Assembly (NCBI GenBank): GCA_039720395.1
Contig: CM077826.1
Location: 21,949,053 to 22,013,052 of the forward strand
Direction: 5' to 3'
Source: Liquidambar formosana
Taxonomy: Eukaryota; Streptophyta; Magnoliopsida; Saxifragales; Altingiaceae
DNA: 64,000 nucleotides
Position numbers and translations under genes: made by a program. Of the stretch, positions 11,191 through 23,900 are shown in pieces (positions within the stretch are counted from its first letter, which is position 1; the number at the start of each line of letters is the position of its first letter). The notes under the pieces were generated by a model, which worked only from the letters and a program-made list of their open reading frames with translations, searched no databases and was not told the origin of the DNA.

Positions 11191-14100
11191 AGTCAGTGCA
11201 AAACTTGCATAAAACAGTTCCAAGGATTTCTTATTCATGTAGTCTAACTTCTATGGGACTTTTTTGAACAGGGTTTCTGTTATGGTGAAGGGGACTGCCA
11301 CCCTTTGCTGAAGATTTTGGATGCTCTAATGTTCTTTCATTAGCTAAGGCTTCATCTTTGAATCAATGATCATATAAAACATTAAGACATACAAGGCAGT
11401 TAATGGAGAGCAAAGAGGGAATTTCTGGAATACTTTTACATAATTACTCCTCAATTTAGTGTATTAGTGTACTGTTTTCCTTTTGGTGAACCACATTTTT
11501 AAAGTAAGAAGGTAGCTTTCCATTTTACATGCAGTATAGAGGACTCATTTTTGGTATGTTGATCGCTCTTTTTGGTGTTGGGTCTGCTGGTGTCTCGGTC
11601 CACCACTTGTGTATTGTAATTGAATACTAAGAATCCATCATGATAAACAGAGTTAATAAGTAAACATAATACTTACAGGGACACTATTGATTTGAGATTG
11701 GAGAGTGAAGAAGCAATCTTTCCAGTCAATCTGCTTGAGGCCAGGTTCCTGCAAGTAATTCTTTGAATAAGAGATAGTTACTTTGTACCATATCTAAATA
11801 TAGTTCAATTCACATCAAGAATATGGTCATGCAATTAGTTGTGCATGTGTTTGGAAATCCCTTCGAATTGGAATCAATCCATAGGGCTTTACATATTATT
11901 AGAAAGGAGTCCTACTTACTTTTTATTGCAGTTTTACTGGCAGTTATTATAAAAATCCATTTTATATAACATGCTCCATTTAGAAGGATTTTTGCATCCA
12001 AGCACGATAAAAATAATGTAGAATCATTCAGCTTCCACTAGATGTTTTAGGAGCGCACTCACAGTGAGATGATTCTTGGAGGATTGTTGAAGCTGCAATC
12101 CAAACCATCCCATGAGTAAATAATTGGGACACATGGATCTCCTTGCCAGTTTCTGGTCACGCCATACACATGCTTGATGTCCATGATAGCATCAACTATA
12201 GTTCCCCACAGTTAAACAAGAACTCAGATTATGACTATTCGAGAGAGATGGGGAAGAGGATATGCAAAATACAAAATCAGACCCAAAGATAAAAGCCCAA
12301 CAATTGCATTTTAAAATTTTGCAAAAAAATGTCCTTGGTATGATGATGAATTGCTTAAAATGACGGGGTTTGATATTTGATCAAAGTGAATTACTAACAT
12401 GCAGTTTGCATTGTCAGATTATTCTCTCTGGTGGCCATTTACAGAGTGCCACTAGCACTTAAAAAAAAAACTCTTTACGCTGAAAAAGTGATTAGTCAAT
12501 GCATATCATCCTCCTGAGTCCTGACTGAATTATGGCCTTGTCAAATTACATAGCCTTTATTGATACCACAAAGAACTGGAAAATTATGTTGGTTGCATGA
12601 TGCATATTTCAAGTTACCATCTTCACCTACTAAGACTATCAGCAGCTCAGCTAATAAAGTCTCTTGTTGAACCACTGGCCTATTTCAAATTTTCTCCAAA
12701 GATGAAACACTCTTCACTGACTACACTAACAACTGAGTGCTATTCATTTATCATTTTGAAAAAGGCCATGCGAGGTCTTCAGCTGAAATTAACGGAATCA
12801 TCCACCAGCTGATTTACAAAAAGGATCAACACTAATCTAATATTCTAATTTATTTTTTTTTACTCTCACATCAGCAGCATAAGTATTCCATATTAAGTAC
12901 AAGCAAGCAGTATAGTGAGCATTAAGTAATTGAAGAGGAAGAAAAGAAAAGCATATATACCATCTTCTGTGTCTGTTGGTGTTTCTGGGAGCCCTATTAC
13001 CACAAAAATCTCGAAGGCATTGAGGATGGGAGGTAGGTTAGATTCCTTTGTTGCAAGAATAGAAAAGGTAAGTCGTCCATCTTTAATTGGCAAAATCAGA
13101 GGACCCATGGTTAGTGGCTTTAAGTATTCGAGTCTAATAGGTTCTGTGAGATGGAATTCACCATTGAAAGATATATTTAATTCTCTCAGCTGGCCATTCT
13201 GAAGATCCAAAATTTCAGTGAAGTAAAAGTAGACATAATATTCCAAAGTGTTGTCGCAAGGACCCCATGAAAAAGTTAAGGAAGTGCTAGAATTCTGTGT
13301 CTGGGCGGCAGTCCTCAACACTTGTTCTGGTGGATAATAAGCATCATTGCTGCCATGGGTGTCAATGGTGGACTGGGTGCTAACTAGGTCCCAACCCAAA
13401 AACTTCTGAGGATCAGGGAGTGGTAGACGATTCCAGATGCGATCATAAGTATCATTCTTGTACCTAATTGAGCAGGATTTTCATGTATTAAACTAAAGCA
13501 AAATGATGACAGAACTGGACATAATTAATACTCATGGTGCATGGCATATGAATTATAATGAATTAATGCACTTGAACAAGGCAAGCAAATATTAAAATGG
13601 GTATTCGTGAGGTATAGAATTGCTCTAAAAACATAAAGAAAAAGATTGTGATAATAAATTATAATCACTTTATAAGTCAATGTGGCAAGAACTAATTCAC
13701 CTCAAATTAATAGAGCCACCAATGTCAATTCGCCGCACAAGTTTTAGTCCTCCAGACTCAATTCTATAAACGGGGCTGTCCAAAAGCCGTAGTTCCAATG
13801 CAGAAATGAAAGGTATTCCAAAGCCGGTGTTTACAAGGCACACATATATATTATCCGTCAAGGAAAAATGATTAATCTCTTTCCAAGTAACTTGAGACGT
13901 ATTCACCACATCCCATTTGTTAGCCCCAAGGTAGAGGTCGAATACTGGGGGTTGATTTTTGCCGTCGTAATTCCCATAGTAGAAGAAAACTCTGACCATG
14001 TAGTTATTGTTTTTGCCTTGTTCGGGTTTCAGGGTGTAGCAATTCTTAGTTCCTTGAGAAAAACTCCTCAAGTTCTTCACCTGCTGTATATAATCAGTGG

Positions 14101-14825
14101 AGGTGATGGATACAGGGGGTAAATTCATATTCGTCCCAGTGTCTGTAAATTCTGTATCTGTCTTGTAAAATATGCCAGTATTGTTGTCATAGTAATCTCC
14201 AGTTGCTCCACAGTCGATGCTTATGAAACCTTAATAGTTTGGAATTTTGATCAATATAGAGAGAAAGTTAGACATACCAACTAAATTAATAAGACAGACC
14301 AGATTAAGCAGATTAAGAGGCTGTTTGATGTTTATCTATCACTGATAGAATTTGCACCGAAATTCGTAGTGGACAAATTTTCAAACATCTCAAGCTCTCA
14401 AAATTCTCAAGCCATCAGCACGAAGAGGGAAAGTTAGACATACCAACTAATATGAGCAGACGACACATGGTGCATGCACGTATCTATTTTCATTCCATTT
14501 TTGGAAAACTATTTTCAAAAAACATGTTACCAAAACCATTACCAAAACCTGATTGGACTAACTGGATTTTCAAACAGTAATCCATTGTATATAAATAACT
14601 TCTTCCCCGAGTGCTAAGATAAATTATGTTTAGTAGTCCATAGATACCTAAAAACTTGTCACAGATGATAAAATCTTCCAGTTTAGCAGTGTACTCACCG
14701 GGAATATCAGTGGCAAGTTTCCTTCTAGCTTGTTCATGATAATCTGAATTGCCAAATGTTACAATCACCAGAACAAACATCAGCAATGCTGTCAGAATAA
14801 GAACCAATGGATGTCCACCATCCAT
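6384..14825 (-). CDS. RLK-2: intact malectin-like LRR receptor-like Ser/Thr kinase, 13 exons, 845 aa
   Basis: Model exons: 14699-14825, 13701-14229, 12961-13463, 12063-12195, 11677-11748, 10941-11012, 10775-10855, 10307-10458, 8491-8696, 8226-8352, 7416-7478, 7127-7316, 6384-6792. All introns are GT-AG and the phases join into one open frame. The protein has a signal peptide (about 1-25) and a malectin-like region (about 43-345). A GDPC motif (WQGDPC) follows in exon 4, then three LRR exons including DLSNNDLTG. One membrane segment lies at about 482-503, then a kinase: glycine loop GEGGFG (546-551), VAVK (K567), HRDMK (D663), DFG (681-683). It is an RD kinase with all catalytic residues, expected to be active at the plasma membrane. 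The ligand is unknown. The C-terminus extends three residues (WFL) past the stop position of RLK-3. Family is LRR-I; the subfamily member cannot be named. Confidence 0.9.
6840..6871. repeat. (TTA)n microsatellite in RLK-2 intron 12
   Basis: About ten ATT/TTA units follow the acceptor side of exon 13. The corresponding site of RLK-3 (about 16996-17042) has an interrupted, shorter TTA tract, so the tract length differs between the paralogs. Confidence 0.85.
7868..7950. repeat. Compound (CT)n-(CTAT)n microsatellite in RLK-2 intron 10
   Basis: A long CT dinucleotide run (about 7868-7914) passes into CTAT tetranucleotide units and then a short (TG)n tract near 7957-7968. In RLK-3 the equivalent place carries a run of about 18 C residues (17989-18006) followed by CTCTCT, so the tract has diverged strongly between the two genes. 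Confidence 0.9.
8697..10306 (-). other. Large intron 8 of RLK-2, no gene seen
   Basis: This 1.6 kb intron separates the membrane-segment exon from the first kinase exon. It aligns along much of its length with the 1.3 kb intron 8 of RLK-3 (18755-20082); for example CTTTTGATTATTGAA and TTTTGCACATCTATCTGG blocks are shared. Open frames such as 9876-10160 are not conserved in the paralog. I see no transposon ends in it. Confidence 0.6.
14263..14450. repeat. 22 bp direct repeats bracketing an insert in RLK-2 intron 1
   Basis: The 22 bp GAAAGTTAGACATACCAACTAA occurs at 14263-14284 and again at 14429-14450. RLK-1 has the corresponding intron sequence only once (about 2713-2735). So about 166 bp were added in RLK-2, either by local duplication or an insertion with long flanking repeats. 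The added segment has no recognised terminal structure. Confidence 0.7.
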
Positions 14826-14956
14826 GTTGATATTTCCTATGAATTTTAGTTCCTCTTAGATTCAGATCTTACAAAAGAAGAATGAGCTACAAGAAATTAA
14901 AGAAAGAGCTGAGAGTAGTCCTCGAAGCAGCAAGTAATCGTAATGGTTTTCTTACA

Positions 14957-14968
14957 TTAACATATAGA
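14957..14968 (-). promoter_or_regulatory. TATA-like motif upstream of RLK-2
   Basis: The minus strand reads CTATATGTTAATG about 137 bases upstream of the RLK-2 ATG, in the same position as the TATA-like motifs of RLK-1 and RLK-3. This is inference from position and conservation. Confidence 0.4.
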
Positions 14969-15468
14969 AGAGGCTGTACGTACTGTTATATGTGACTTCC
15001 CTTCTATTTCTTTTCTTTTTACCTTCAATTTTCTCCCAAACACCCCCTCTTTGTCTTTCTCTCTGATTCTTTTGCTTTATCTCCTTCATTTAAAAAATAA
15101 AAAATAAAAAATAAAAAATAAAAATATTTTGCTGCATCTACCTCATTTTTTTATTCTTTTGTCACATCAAGAAAATTTTAGATAAAAGTTCCTGTCCCTC
15201 TCTAGCTCCATTTTTTTAAACAAAATTTAAAATTTAAATCTTCTGTCACATCTCCTTTTTTAATGAGGTGTTTGCTTGCATTTTCATTCCCTCTCAGAAA
15301 CCATTCTTGGACAAGTTCTTCGTCAGTCTTCTTTATTCAAACCAGTAATTTGCAAATTGCAACAACCCACATCCATCTTCTTCATCAGAACCCACAACAG
15401 TGGTATTCATTAAATTCACAACCACTTTATTCATCAAACCCATTTGACGACCACATCATCACATTCAT

Positions 15469-15963
15469 CTGGTCTATATACATTAAGTGTTGGACAAGTG
15501 AGTGATGAAATGCAGTCCAAAGTCATAAATTCATTGCGACTATTACCTTAATAACTTGACTACTAACATGGCCTCAGTAGACTATTAATCTAATACATAC
15601 ATATGGATGTTAACTCACATTTTTTTTTTTTTTTTTTTTAAGTAAACCACCTTTACATTTAAAAGAATTTCACAAGTTACTAAGTTATTAAACAGGCGAT
15701 TGGGTGGTTTTTCTGGTCTATATACATTTAGTGTTGGACAAGTGAGTGATGAAATGCAGATCCAAAGTCATAAATTCATTGCAACTATTACCTTAATAAC
15801 TTGACTAATAACATGGCCTCAGTAGACTATTAATCTGATACATACATATGGATGTTAACTTGCATTTTTTTTATAAAAAAAAAAGAAAGAAAAGTAAACC
15901 ACCTTTACATTTAAAAGAATTTCACAAGTTACTAAGTTATCAAACAGGCGATTGGGTTGTTTT
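15469..15963. repeat. 243 bp tandem duplication upstream of RLK-2
   Basis: The block starting CTGGTCTATATACATT at 15469 restarts at 15712. Copies share GTGTTGGACAAGTGAGTGAT, GCCTCAGTAGACTATTAATC and the segment ending ACAGGCGATTGGGT with few substitutions. They differ mainly in a T/A-rich tract (about 15620-15640 against 15866-15890). The period is 243 bases. The duplication lies about 0.65-1.1 kb upstream of the RLK-2 ATG. Confidence 0.85.
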
Positions 15964-17988
15964 TTGCACATCCCTATCACAAACTAAGGGAATGAATGGT
16001 AGCCTCAACCGCACTTTAGGTTGGTGGGTTGTGGCTTGTATCAATTATCGCTTACTCTTGAATCCTTAAAAAAAATACCCTCTAGGTTAACTCCAATTTT
16101 TTTCTCTCTTTTTTTGAATATTTGGAAAAGATATTCCTATGAAACAAGCAAGAACTGTCATCAAGTACTCCTAAGATCATTTTGTTTCATTAGCTAACCA
16201 AATGAAACATTTGGTTTTATTTCAGAAAATGACTTCCATTGAGACACACAAAAAAAAGGCCAATGGAATTAGCACTTCAGTGCATTTCCATCCGCACTGC
16301 ACATCCACAAAAAGAAAAATGATGAAGTGATTTTACAAATCATATTAAGCCTTTTTTAAAAATATATATAATTCCATAACTTGTTTGCAAACATTTAAAT
16401 ATACCCTTTCATATGCTAATAGAGTACAGATAGGAACTAAGAATGAGAAAAGTTTGTAACCCTACATACTAAAATTATGCAATTTTGTGTGAAGAAGTTG
16501 AATCAAATCAAGAACTTAAACATGGACCAGTGTTTATAAGTTTATAACTACCTAGCATAGGGAGCCATTTCAATTTCAAGGTCGACTGTATTCATTTCAT
16601 GTGAATTGTTTGATCTTGTATCGCTGCTAGCCATTTCTATTGCTAAACATTCCTTTAATTCCACTACTACTTGGCTCATGTCTGGCCTTTGGATTGCTGC
16701 TGATGTTATGCATGACATGGCTATCTCCATAGCTGTCCAAGCAGAATTGGTGCTGAAATCTCCTTGCAACCTTTGATCAACAATGCTTAGGATATGCCCC
16801 CTTTCAATAATAGGACTAACCCATTTCAGTATGTGAACATACTGGGAGCCTGTTATTACCGCAGGTTGTCCTGTAATTAGCTCCAACAGAACAATTCCAA
16901 AGCTATAAACATCGCTTTTCTTACTCAACTTTCCAGTTGTTTGATATCTGCAAGAATGGAGAACATCAATTACTAGTGTATACACCTACAAGCTATTATT
17001 ATCATTGTTGCTATTGTTATTATTACTATAAGCATTATTATTTCAATAGATATGATTGGATGATGTTATGGGTGGTTATGAGAAGTTGAATACCAAACTT
17101 TTGGCATGAAGAAGGCTTTTGCATAGAAGAGATTATCCCAATTAATTGAGATTAGGGTAATTAATTTAAACTCTCAAAATATGCTTAAACCTCTATCAAT
17201 ATCTTCTCTTATTTGAACATTTGTTTAATGAAGTAATTCTATATAAATTTCAAGAAGTATCAACACTTACTCTGGATCGACGTAGGCAGGTGTGCCCGCA
17301 GCATCAGTAGATATATGAGAGTCACCTTCATTCTTGACATCTCTGGACAGCCCAAAATCAGCTATCTTGGCTTGCAAATTTTCATCTAATAAAATGTTAG
17401 AAGTCTTCATGTCCGTGTGGATGATACATGGTTTGCAACCATTATGCAGATACTCCAATCCTACAGCCCCAATAAACCATCAGCCTAATTACTTTAAGCA
17501 CAAAAGAATGACCAAAAATTGAAGTAAAACAATCATGTCACATATTTTCTCACACACCTTGTGCTGCATCTATGGCAGTTTGAAGTCTTTTTTTCCAATT
17601 CAAAACATTTCCATTGGTCTCTGCAGCCAAAAAATTTCGATTCACATATTTCTATTGTTTTAATTTATATAAGTAAAACCCTGATAATCCAATTATGCAA
17701 TAAAATGAGTGAAAAATGAAGCAAATATTCACATAGACAGATGTTTTTATAAAATAAAAAATGGAAAATGCCACTCTTACTCTAACTTCTTACTCAAATT
17801 TCATGCTCCATAATGGTCTGGGGAAATTTTGACAACAAATGACACCAGGTCATTTTGTTGGTGAAATGAAAGGGAATAAAAGTGCTCAATTCATGGGGTA
17901 AAATAATTTTGTAAGAGAATTCTGCTTGCATGACATGGCTGTTAAACGACATAGGACTTGAACAATGGTTGACTCACAATGTGGTCTC

Positions 17989-18006
17989 CCCCCCCCCCCC
18001 CCCCCT
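17989..18006. repeat. Poly-C run in RLK-3 intron 10
   Basis: A run of about 18 C residues followed by CT-rich DNA replaces the (CT)n-(CTAT)n microsatellite found at the same place in RLK-2. Long C runs are prone to length error, so the exact length is uncertain. Confidence 0.8.
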
Positions 18007-18754
18007 TCTCTCTCCCTCATGTGTGTATATGTATATATAATATTTGGTCCTCTTAATTGGCACCATGATTTGTGTCTGGCCTGTTGCAGTTACAGTGTGC
18101 CTATTTGAACAGCTCCTTTTTTGTTTTAATTTCACAGGCTAACTAGTTTAGGCACTGTTACAGACTTATAGGTTATTCACTGAATGATACTCTTTAATTA
18201 ATAAAAATCTTATACGAAGATAGGAAAGCCAACTATGTTCTAGTGAGTCGTCTGATCAAGAGCCTAAGAAAACAATTTGTTAAATACCTGATAGATGCTG
18301 TCTCAAGTTTCCATTAGCCATGTACTCATAAATGAGTGCCATGTGTGCGTCTTCATTGCAGTACCCAATGAGAGAAACCAAGTTTCTATGATGAACTCTC
18401 ATCAAGAGTTCCGCCTGCATTTCAAAATGATGCCCAATCATGGCTAAGTAAAAATTGGTTAGCAGTATGTCTCATGAAAATCATAATTTCTGCATAAGAT
18501 AAAAAATTTCAAGCAATGGAGAACCCTTGCTGGATTGCCATATCTAACCTCGGTCAGAAATTCCTTAGGGCCTTGCTGTGATGATGGAGAACGCAACTTG
18601 ACAGCTACTATCTTGCCGTTTTTTAGGGTGCCAAGGTAAACTATTCCAAATCCTCCTTCTCCAATATCCGTTTTACGGTTATCAGTCATACTAACAATGT
18701 CAGCATAAGTAAAATCTTGATTCTTTGACTTCAATGACCGTTCTTTGTTGGATT

Positions 18755-20082
18755 CTGTCACCATGTCCACACAAAACCAGATCATCACAATTGCAATATG
18801 CACACATCTATTGAAATGTTCTGAAATTTTTATGGGTGATTTTGGAAGTATGTAGTAAATTTGTCTTGTTTGTGTCTCAAATTTGTGCCATGCCCTAACC
18901 GCTCTTCTTGATGAAGCACACCCAATGGAGGAATTTATGGCAGCAGAGGATTGCTGGAAGTCAAAATAATCAACATCTATAACCTTGCACTCAGTTATTG
19001 GATTTGCTATTGTGACCCCTATTCAGAAAGGTTTTTTTGAGCAGTACAACATGCTTAATGGCAATGTTTTTAAATGACCAAAAAAGAAATCCGTTCGAAT
19101 GTTGTTTGGTTCATTTTTGGGAAAACTCTACCAAATGTTTATGACAATTTTCGTCATAGTGCTATCCTTGCTTTTTAGAGTGTGGATTTGTTTAGAAGTT
19201 ACACATTAGTGTTTTCAATTAGGTTATTAAAGCAGTTTTTGAGCAAAGTAAGTTTTGTCATAGTTGGCGAATTTTTGTTACTCTCAAGTTTTATTGGGAT
19301 TTCTGGGATTAAGGTTGAAGGTATCATAAAGACATGACTTGTAACCTAGCGCAGGAAAACTTTTGATTATTGAATGGAATAAGTGTATTATCTTTTCTTT
19401 TACCTATTTTTCTTGCTATCCTTTGAAACTAACTAAACCTTGGATGTCATTTGGCCTGGGTATTTTCTTTAATTAAAATAAAGAAGTTCTAAGGAAGGTT
19501 GTTCTTACTTCTTAGTTTATGTTCCCTGCATCACTGGTGATACTGCATAGTCACCAATGTAATGAACAGAGTACACTCATGGGCTGGCTTGCACCACCAA
19601 TTCTCCATACAAGGACATTTTAGCCATCTTTACGTGAAGTTTTTGCATAGTTCTTTTTATCTTGGTTTTCTAGAGCAAGGTAGTTTTCGACTCTGTACGG
19701 GAATATTTTTGCACATCTGTTGATGTTTAAATTCAAGCTTTAATATGTTTTGTACCCCAATGTAGTTTATGTTTTGCACATCTATCTGGCTTTGCTAGCT
19801 CATCTTGGCTTATCGCTTTTGCAGCTCCTGTAAAACCCATCAGTTTAAGACATATCAAACAGGTGCTATCAGATGGTCAGTAATCATTTGTGACGACAAT
19901 AGTGGTGACATGGTTGTGGGCGTTATTTCTTCATTTTCTCTAATTTGATTTCGTTGAGGTTTTGACATGTTGCAGGAATCATCAAACTAAATAGAACTGA
20001 GTGTTATAAGTTTTTTACAAGCAGCCTCATCTCTATACTGAAATCATTTACAAAACCAGGAAAAAAGAAAGAAATAATATAC
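18755..20082 (-). other. Intron 8 of RLK-3, no gene seen
   Basis: This is the counterpart of the large RLK-2 intron 8, alignable through much of its length but about 280 bases shorter. No transposon ends or conserved open frame were seen. Confidence 0.6.
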
Positions 20083-20298
20083 CTCGTTTTTTCCGTTTAC
20101 AGTACCACAAAACCAAAGCACTTGACAGGATCAGGATCAGAACTGCCCCAATGGATGCAACAAGTGGAACGACAAACTTCTTTGCTTTGCATGAATCTGA
20201 CAGACAAAAACTTGGATTTTCGCCCACGCTTACATAAAGTGGACACACAATGTAATGGCAGTTTAGTAATTACAAGGCCATTTATCTTGTCATCATGA

Positions 20299-20304
20299 AA
20301 TATA

Positions 20305-20347
<43 letters not shown>
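20299..20347. repeat. (AT)n microsatellite in RLK-3 intron 7
   Basis: About 23 AT units lie in the intron between the membrane exon and LRR exon 7 of RLK-3. At the corresponding place RLK-2 has a poly-A run (about 10591-10620) instead. Confidence 0.9.
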
Positions 20348-20350
<3 letters not shown>

Positions 20351-20763
20351 TTCAGAGTCAAAAGGAGACAACATATTAACAGTCTTTAATTTTATTATTA
20401 TTATTTTTTTTGGGGTATTTTCTAGCTTAAAATAAAATTGAAAATGGTCATCTTGCCTGTGTAAAATTGCTACCAACTATTGAACAACTTTGATAAAACG
20501 AAATATTTGAATATGCAAGATAAACAAACCTCAAAAGCAATGATCTATTCTTGACCTTTTCCATGATAGCTTGGGGAATAGAACCTAAGAGCTTGTTCCT
20601 AGTTAAATTACTGCAAAGACAGTGTAAAACAGATCACCTACATTTCATAGTCACCAAGAAATTTTCTATCGCTATTTTAAATCTGAATAACTTACAGCGT
20701 TTTCAAAGATGGCAGTTGCGCAAAGAATTCTGGCACTGGTCCAGTCAAGTCATTGTTTGATAA

Positions 20764-20901
20764 TGTAAGCTTTGTTGAAAAGCTACAAATTCATCTTATT
20801 CAATCTGAACAATACAAGGTATATAAAATACTAAAACCCTATACTAGAGAAATACCAACAATACCCCTCAATATATACAAATATACAAATATATCCTAAC
20901 A
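20764..20901 (-). repeat. 3' LTR of the copia element
   Basis: The 138 bp LTR begins TGTAAGCTTTG and ends ATCCTAACA on the plus strand. It is identical to the other LTR except for one transition (ATACTAAAA here, ATATTAAAA in the 5' LTR). Confidence 0.95.
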
Positions 20902-20910
20902 CCCTCCCTC
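20902..20910 (-). other. Copia polypurine tract
   Basis: On the minus strand GAGGGAGGG lies immediately upstream of the 3' LTR, directly abutting it, as expected for the plus-strand DNA primer of reverse transcription. Confidence 0.85.
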
Positions 20911-20914
20911 AAAC

Positions 20915-23900
20915 TCATGATGTGACCGTGGGAAGCATCGAGAGTTTGCCAAGCAAAAACCGGAAGCGCATGATGGTGTGCGACTTAGTAAAGAAGTCAG
21001 CCAACTGCATGGTGGAAGTAATAAAAGGCAGAGAGAGAGTGCCCAGCTGAAGATGATGGCGCACAAAATGACAGTCAATCTCGATATGCTTAGTGCGTTC
21101 ATGAAAGACAGAGTTGTGCGCAATCTGAATAGCACTCTTGTTGTCGCAATACATTGGAGTAGGAGATAAAGAGGGAACACCCAAATCAGTAAGCAACCAA
21201 CGCAACCAAACAATTTCAGCAGTAGTAGTAGCCATAGCGCGATACTCGGCTTCAGCAGAGGAACGAGCAACAACACTTTGTTTCTTACTCCGCCAAGAAA
21301 CCAAAGAGTCACCCAGAAAGACACAAAAGCCAGTAGTAGAGCGACGATCCATAGCATCACCAGCCCAATCAGTATCAGAAAAGGCTTGAAGCTCTAAGGA
21401 GGAAGTAGAGGAAAACAACAAACTCTGGTGAAGAGAGCCACGAAGATAACGTAAGATACGAAGAAGGGCAGCCCAATGAACTGAAGTCGGAGCAGAAACA
21501 AACTGACTAACAATATGCACAGCATAGGCAATGTCGGGGCGAGTCACAGTGAGATAAACTAGACTACCAACGAGCACTCGATACAGATTAGGATCTGTCA
21601 AGGGAACACCATCAGTAGATGTAAAATGAACATTAAGCTCAATAGGAGTATCAACAGTCCGAGAATCAGAAAGTGGAGCACGTGCAATAACATCAGCAGC
21701 ATACTTGGACTGGGAGAGAAGATACCCTTGGGGAGACGAAGCGACCTCAATGCCAAGAAAGTAACGAAGCGAACCAAGATCCTTCATCTCAAAATGATGT
21801 TGCAATTGAGTTTTAAGAAGAGAAATCCCAGTTGTGTCATCACCAGAAATAAGCATATCATCAACATATAATAAAAGAACTATTTGCCCAGCAGAAGTAG
21901 AACGAAGGAACAAAGCAGAATCATGAGCACTGGAGGTAAAACCCAAATCACAAACCACAGTAGAGAATTTAGCAAACCAAGCTCGAGGGGCCTGTTTCAA
22001 TCCATACAAAGCTTTGCGAAGGTGGCAAACTTGACTCGGAGGATGAGCAAGACCAGGAGGGGGAACCATATAGACTTCTTCAGACAAATCACCATTCAGA
22101 AAAGCATTTTTGACATCCATCTGAGAAAGAGACCAGTGACGAACAGCAGCCACAGCAATGAGAATGCGAACAGTGGTCATTTTAGCAACAGGAGCGAAAG
22201 TTTCTTCATAGTCAATACCATATTCCTGTGCATATCCTTTAGCAACCAAACGCGCTTTGTATCGTTCAACAGAACCATCCGCCTTTGTTTTGATTTTATA
22301 AACCCAGCGACAACCAACAGCACGTTTACCGATAGGTAAGTCAACGAGATCCCAAGTGTTGGTCTTATGCAAAGCAGAAAGTTCTTCATTCATAGCCTGT
22401 TGCCAAAGAGGATCAAGAGCAGCCTCCTTATAGGAAAGAGGCTCAGAAAGAGAATGAATGGAAGATAAGAAAGAACAAAAACCAGAAGAATAACAAGTAT
22501 GAGAGAAATCAGGAGAATAACGATTAGGACACTTACGAATGCGCTAAGGATAGCGAGGAGTATGAAGATCCACATCACCAGGAGTTGAAGAAGACTCAGT
22601 CGAAGGATGGGAAGGAGCTGGATGTGCAAGAGAAGGAGCTTGAACCCTGCGAGAATACACATGAATAATGGGAGGACGAGAACCAGACAAAGAAGACGAA
22701 GATGGAATATCAGAGGAAACTAATTCACCAATATAAGAATCAGAGGGAACAATATCAGGAAAAGGATCAAGATAAATAAGATCAGAGTTAGAAACAACAT
22801 TGGTAGCAGAGGGAATGGAAAAGAAAGGAATATGCTCAAGGAATACTACATGACGAGAAACATACAGTTTCTTAGCAATAGGATCATAATAACGATAACC
22901 CTTTTGCCCATCACCATAACCAAGAAACACACACATAGCTGAACGAGCAGCTAACTTAGTGCGTGCAACCTTGGGTAAAAGAACAAAGCAAGTGCATCCA
23001 AAAACACGTAAGGTATGATAATCAGGAGACTGACCATGCAAACTTGCAAATGGAGAGATGCTAGATGTGATAATAGAGGGAATGCGATTTATAAGATATA
23101 CAGCAGTAAGAAGAGCCTCCCCCCAAAAGGAACTAGGGACAGATGCAGAAAGTAATAAAGAACGGGCAGTCTCCATGATATGTCGATGCTTACGCTCAGC
23201 AACCCCATTTTGTTAAGGAGTATCAGTACATGAGGATTGCTGAATGGTGCCATCAGAGGTTAACAGATGTAGAAAATCAGTGTGTCTATATTCCCCTCCC
23301 AAATCACATCGAAAACACTTAATAACAGCAGAGTATTGGGTATGAATCATAGCACGAAAGGCAGTAAAGATAGAGAGAAAATCATATCGATGTTTCATAA
23401 GATAAACCCAACAGTACCTACTATAATCATCAATAAAAGAGACATAATATCGAGATCCACCTTTAGTGGTCACAGGGGCAGGACCCCACACATCAGAGTG
23501 AACAAGATCAAATGGTGCAGAAGAAATAGTAGTACTTTTATTAAAAGGCAATGCAGTAAATTTTGCAAGTTTACAACCACTACAATCAGAAATATCATGA
23601 CTTTGCAAATTGCCTAAAAGTCCAATAGAAATTAAATACTTTAAACGAGAACTAGAAACATGTCCAAGACGAGAATGCCATAAATAGAAACTAGATGACT
23701 TAGGACTCAAACGGAAAGAAGACAAATCAATAGTAGAAGCAGCTAACGCAGGAACATGCAACTCCTCCAGCACATACAGTCCACCAATCTTACGGCCGGT
23801 CCCAATCAGCTGTCTGGAATGAGGATCCTGCACAGTACAACCCATAGAGGAAAAACGAATAATATATCCAGCATCAGAAAGTTGACTAACAGAAATCAAA

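Larger units (their letters stand above)
14826..16547. other. Intergenic between RLK-2 start and RLK-3 stop
   Basis: This 1.7 kb is the promoter side of RLK-2 and the 3' flank of RLK-3. The first 130 bases are alignable with the leaders of RLK-1 and RLK-3 (TTCCTATGAATTTTAG and CAGATCTTAC blocks). A (AAAAT)n run lies near 15091-15125. A 243 bp tandem duplication occupies 15469-15960. Open frames at 15263-15505 and 15848-16069 fall largely in the duplicated non-coding DNA and show no family match. Confidence 0.6.

Noticed and set aside
20896..21360. Minus-strand Leu-rich frame of 154 codons
   Set aside because: It overlaps the copia reverse transcriptase/RNase H frame in another phase; a composition artefact.
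21884..22339. Plus-strand frame of 151 codons
   Set aside because: Antisense shadow of the copia reverse transcriptase.
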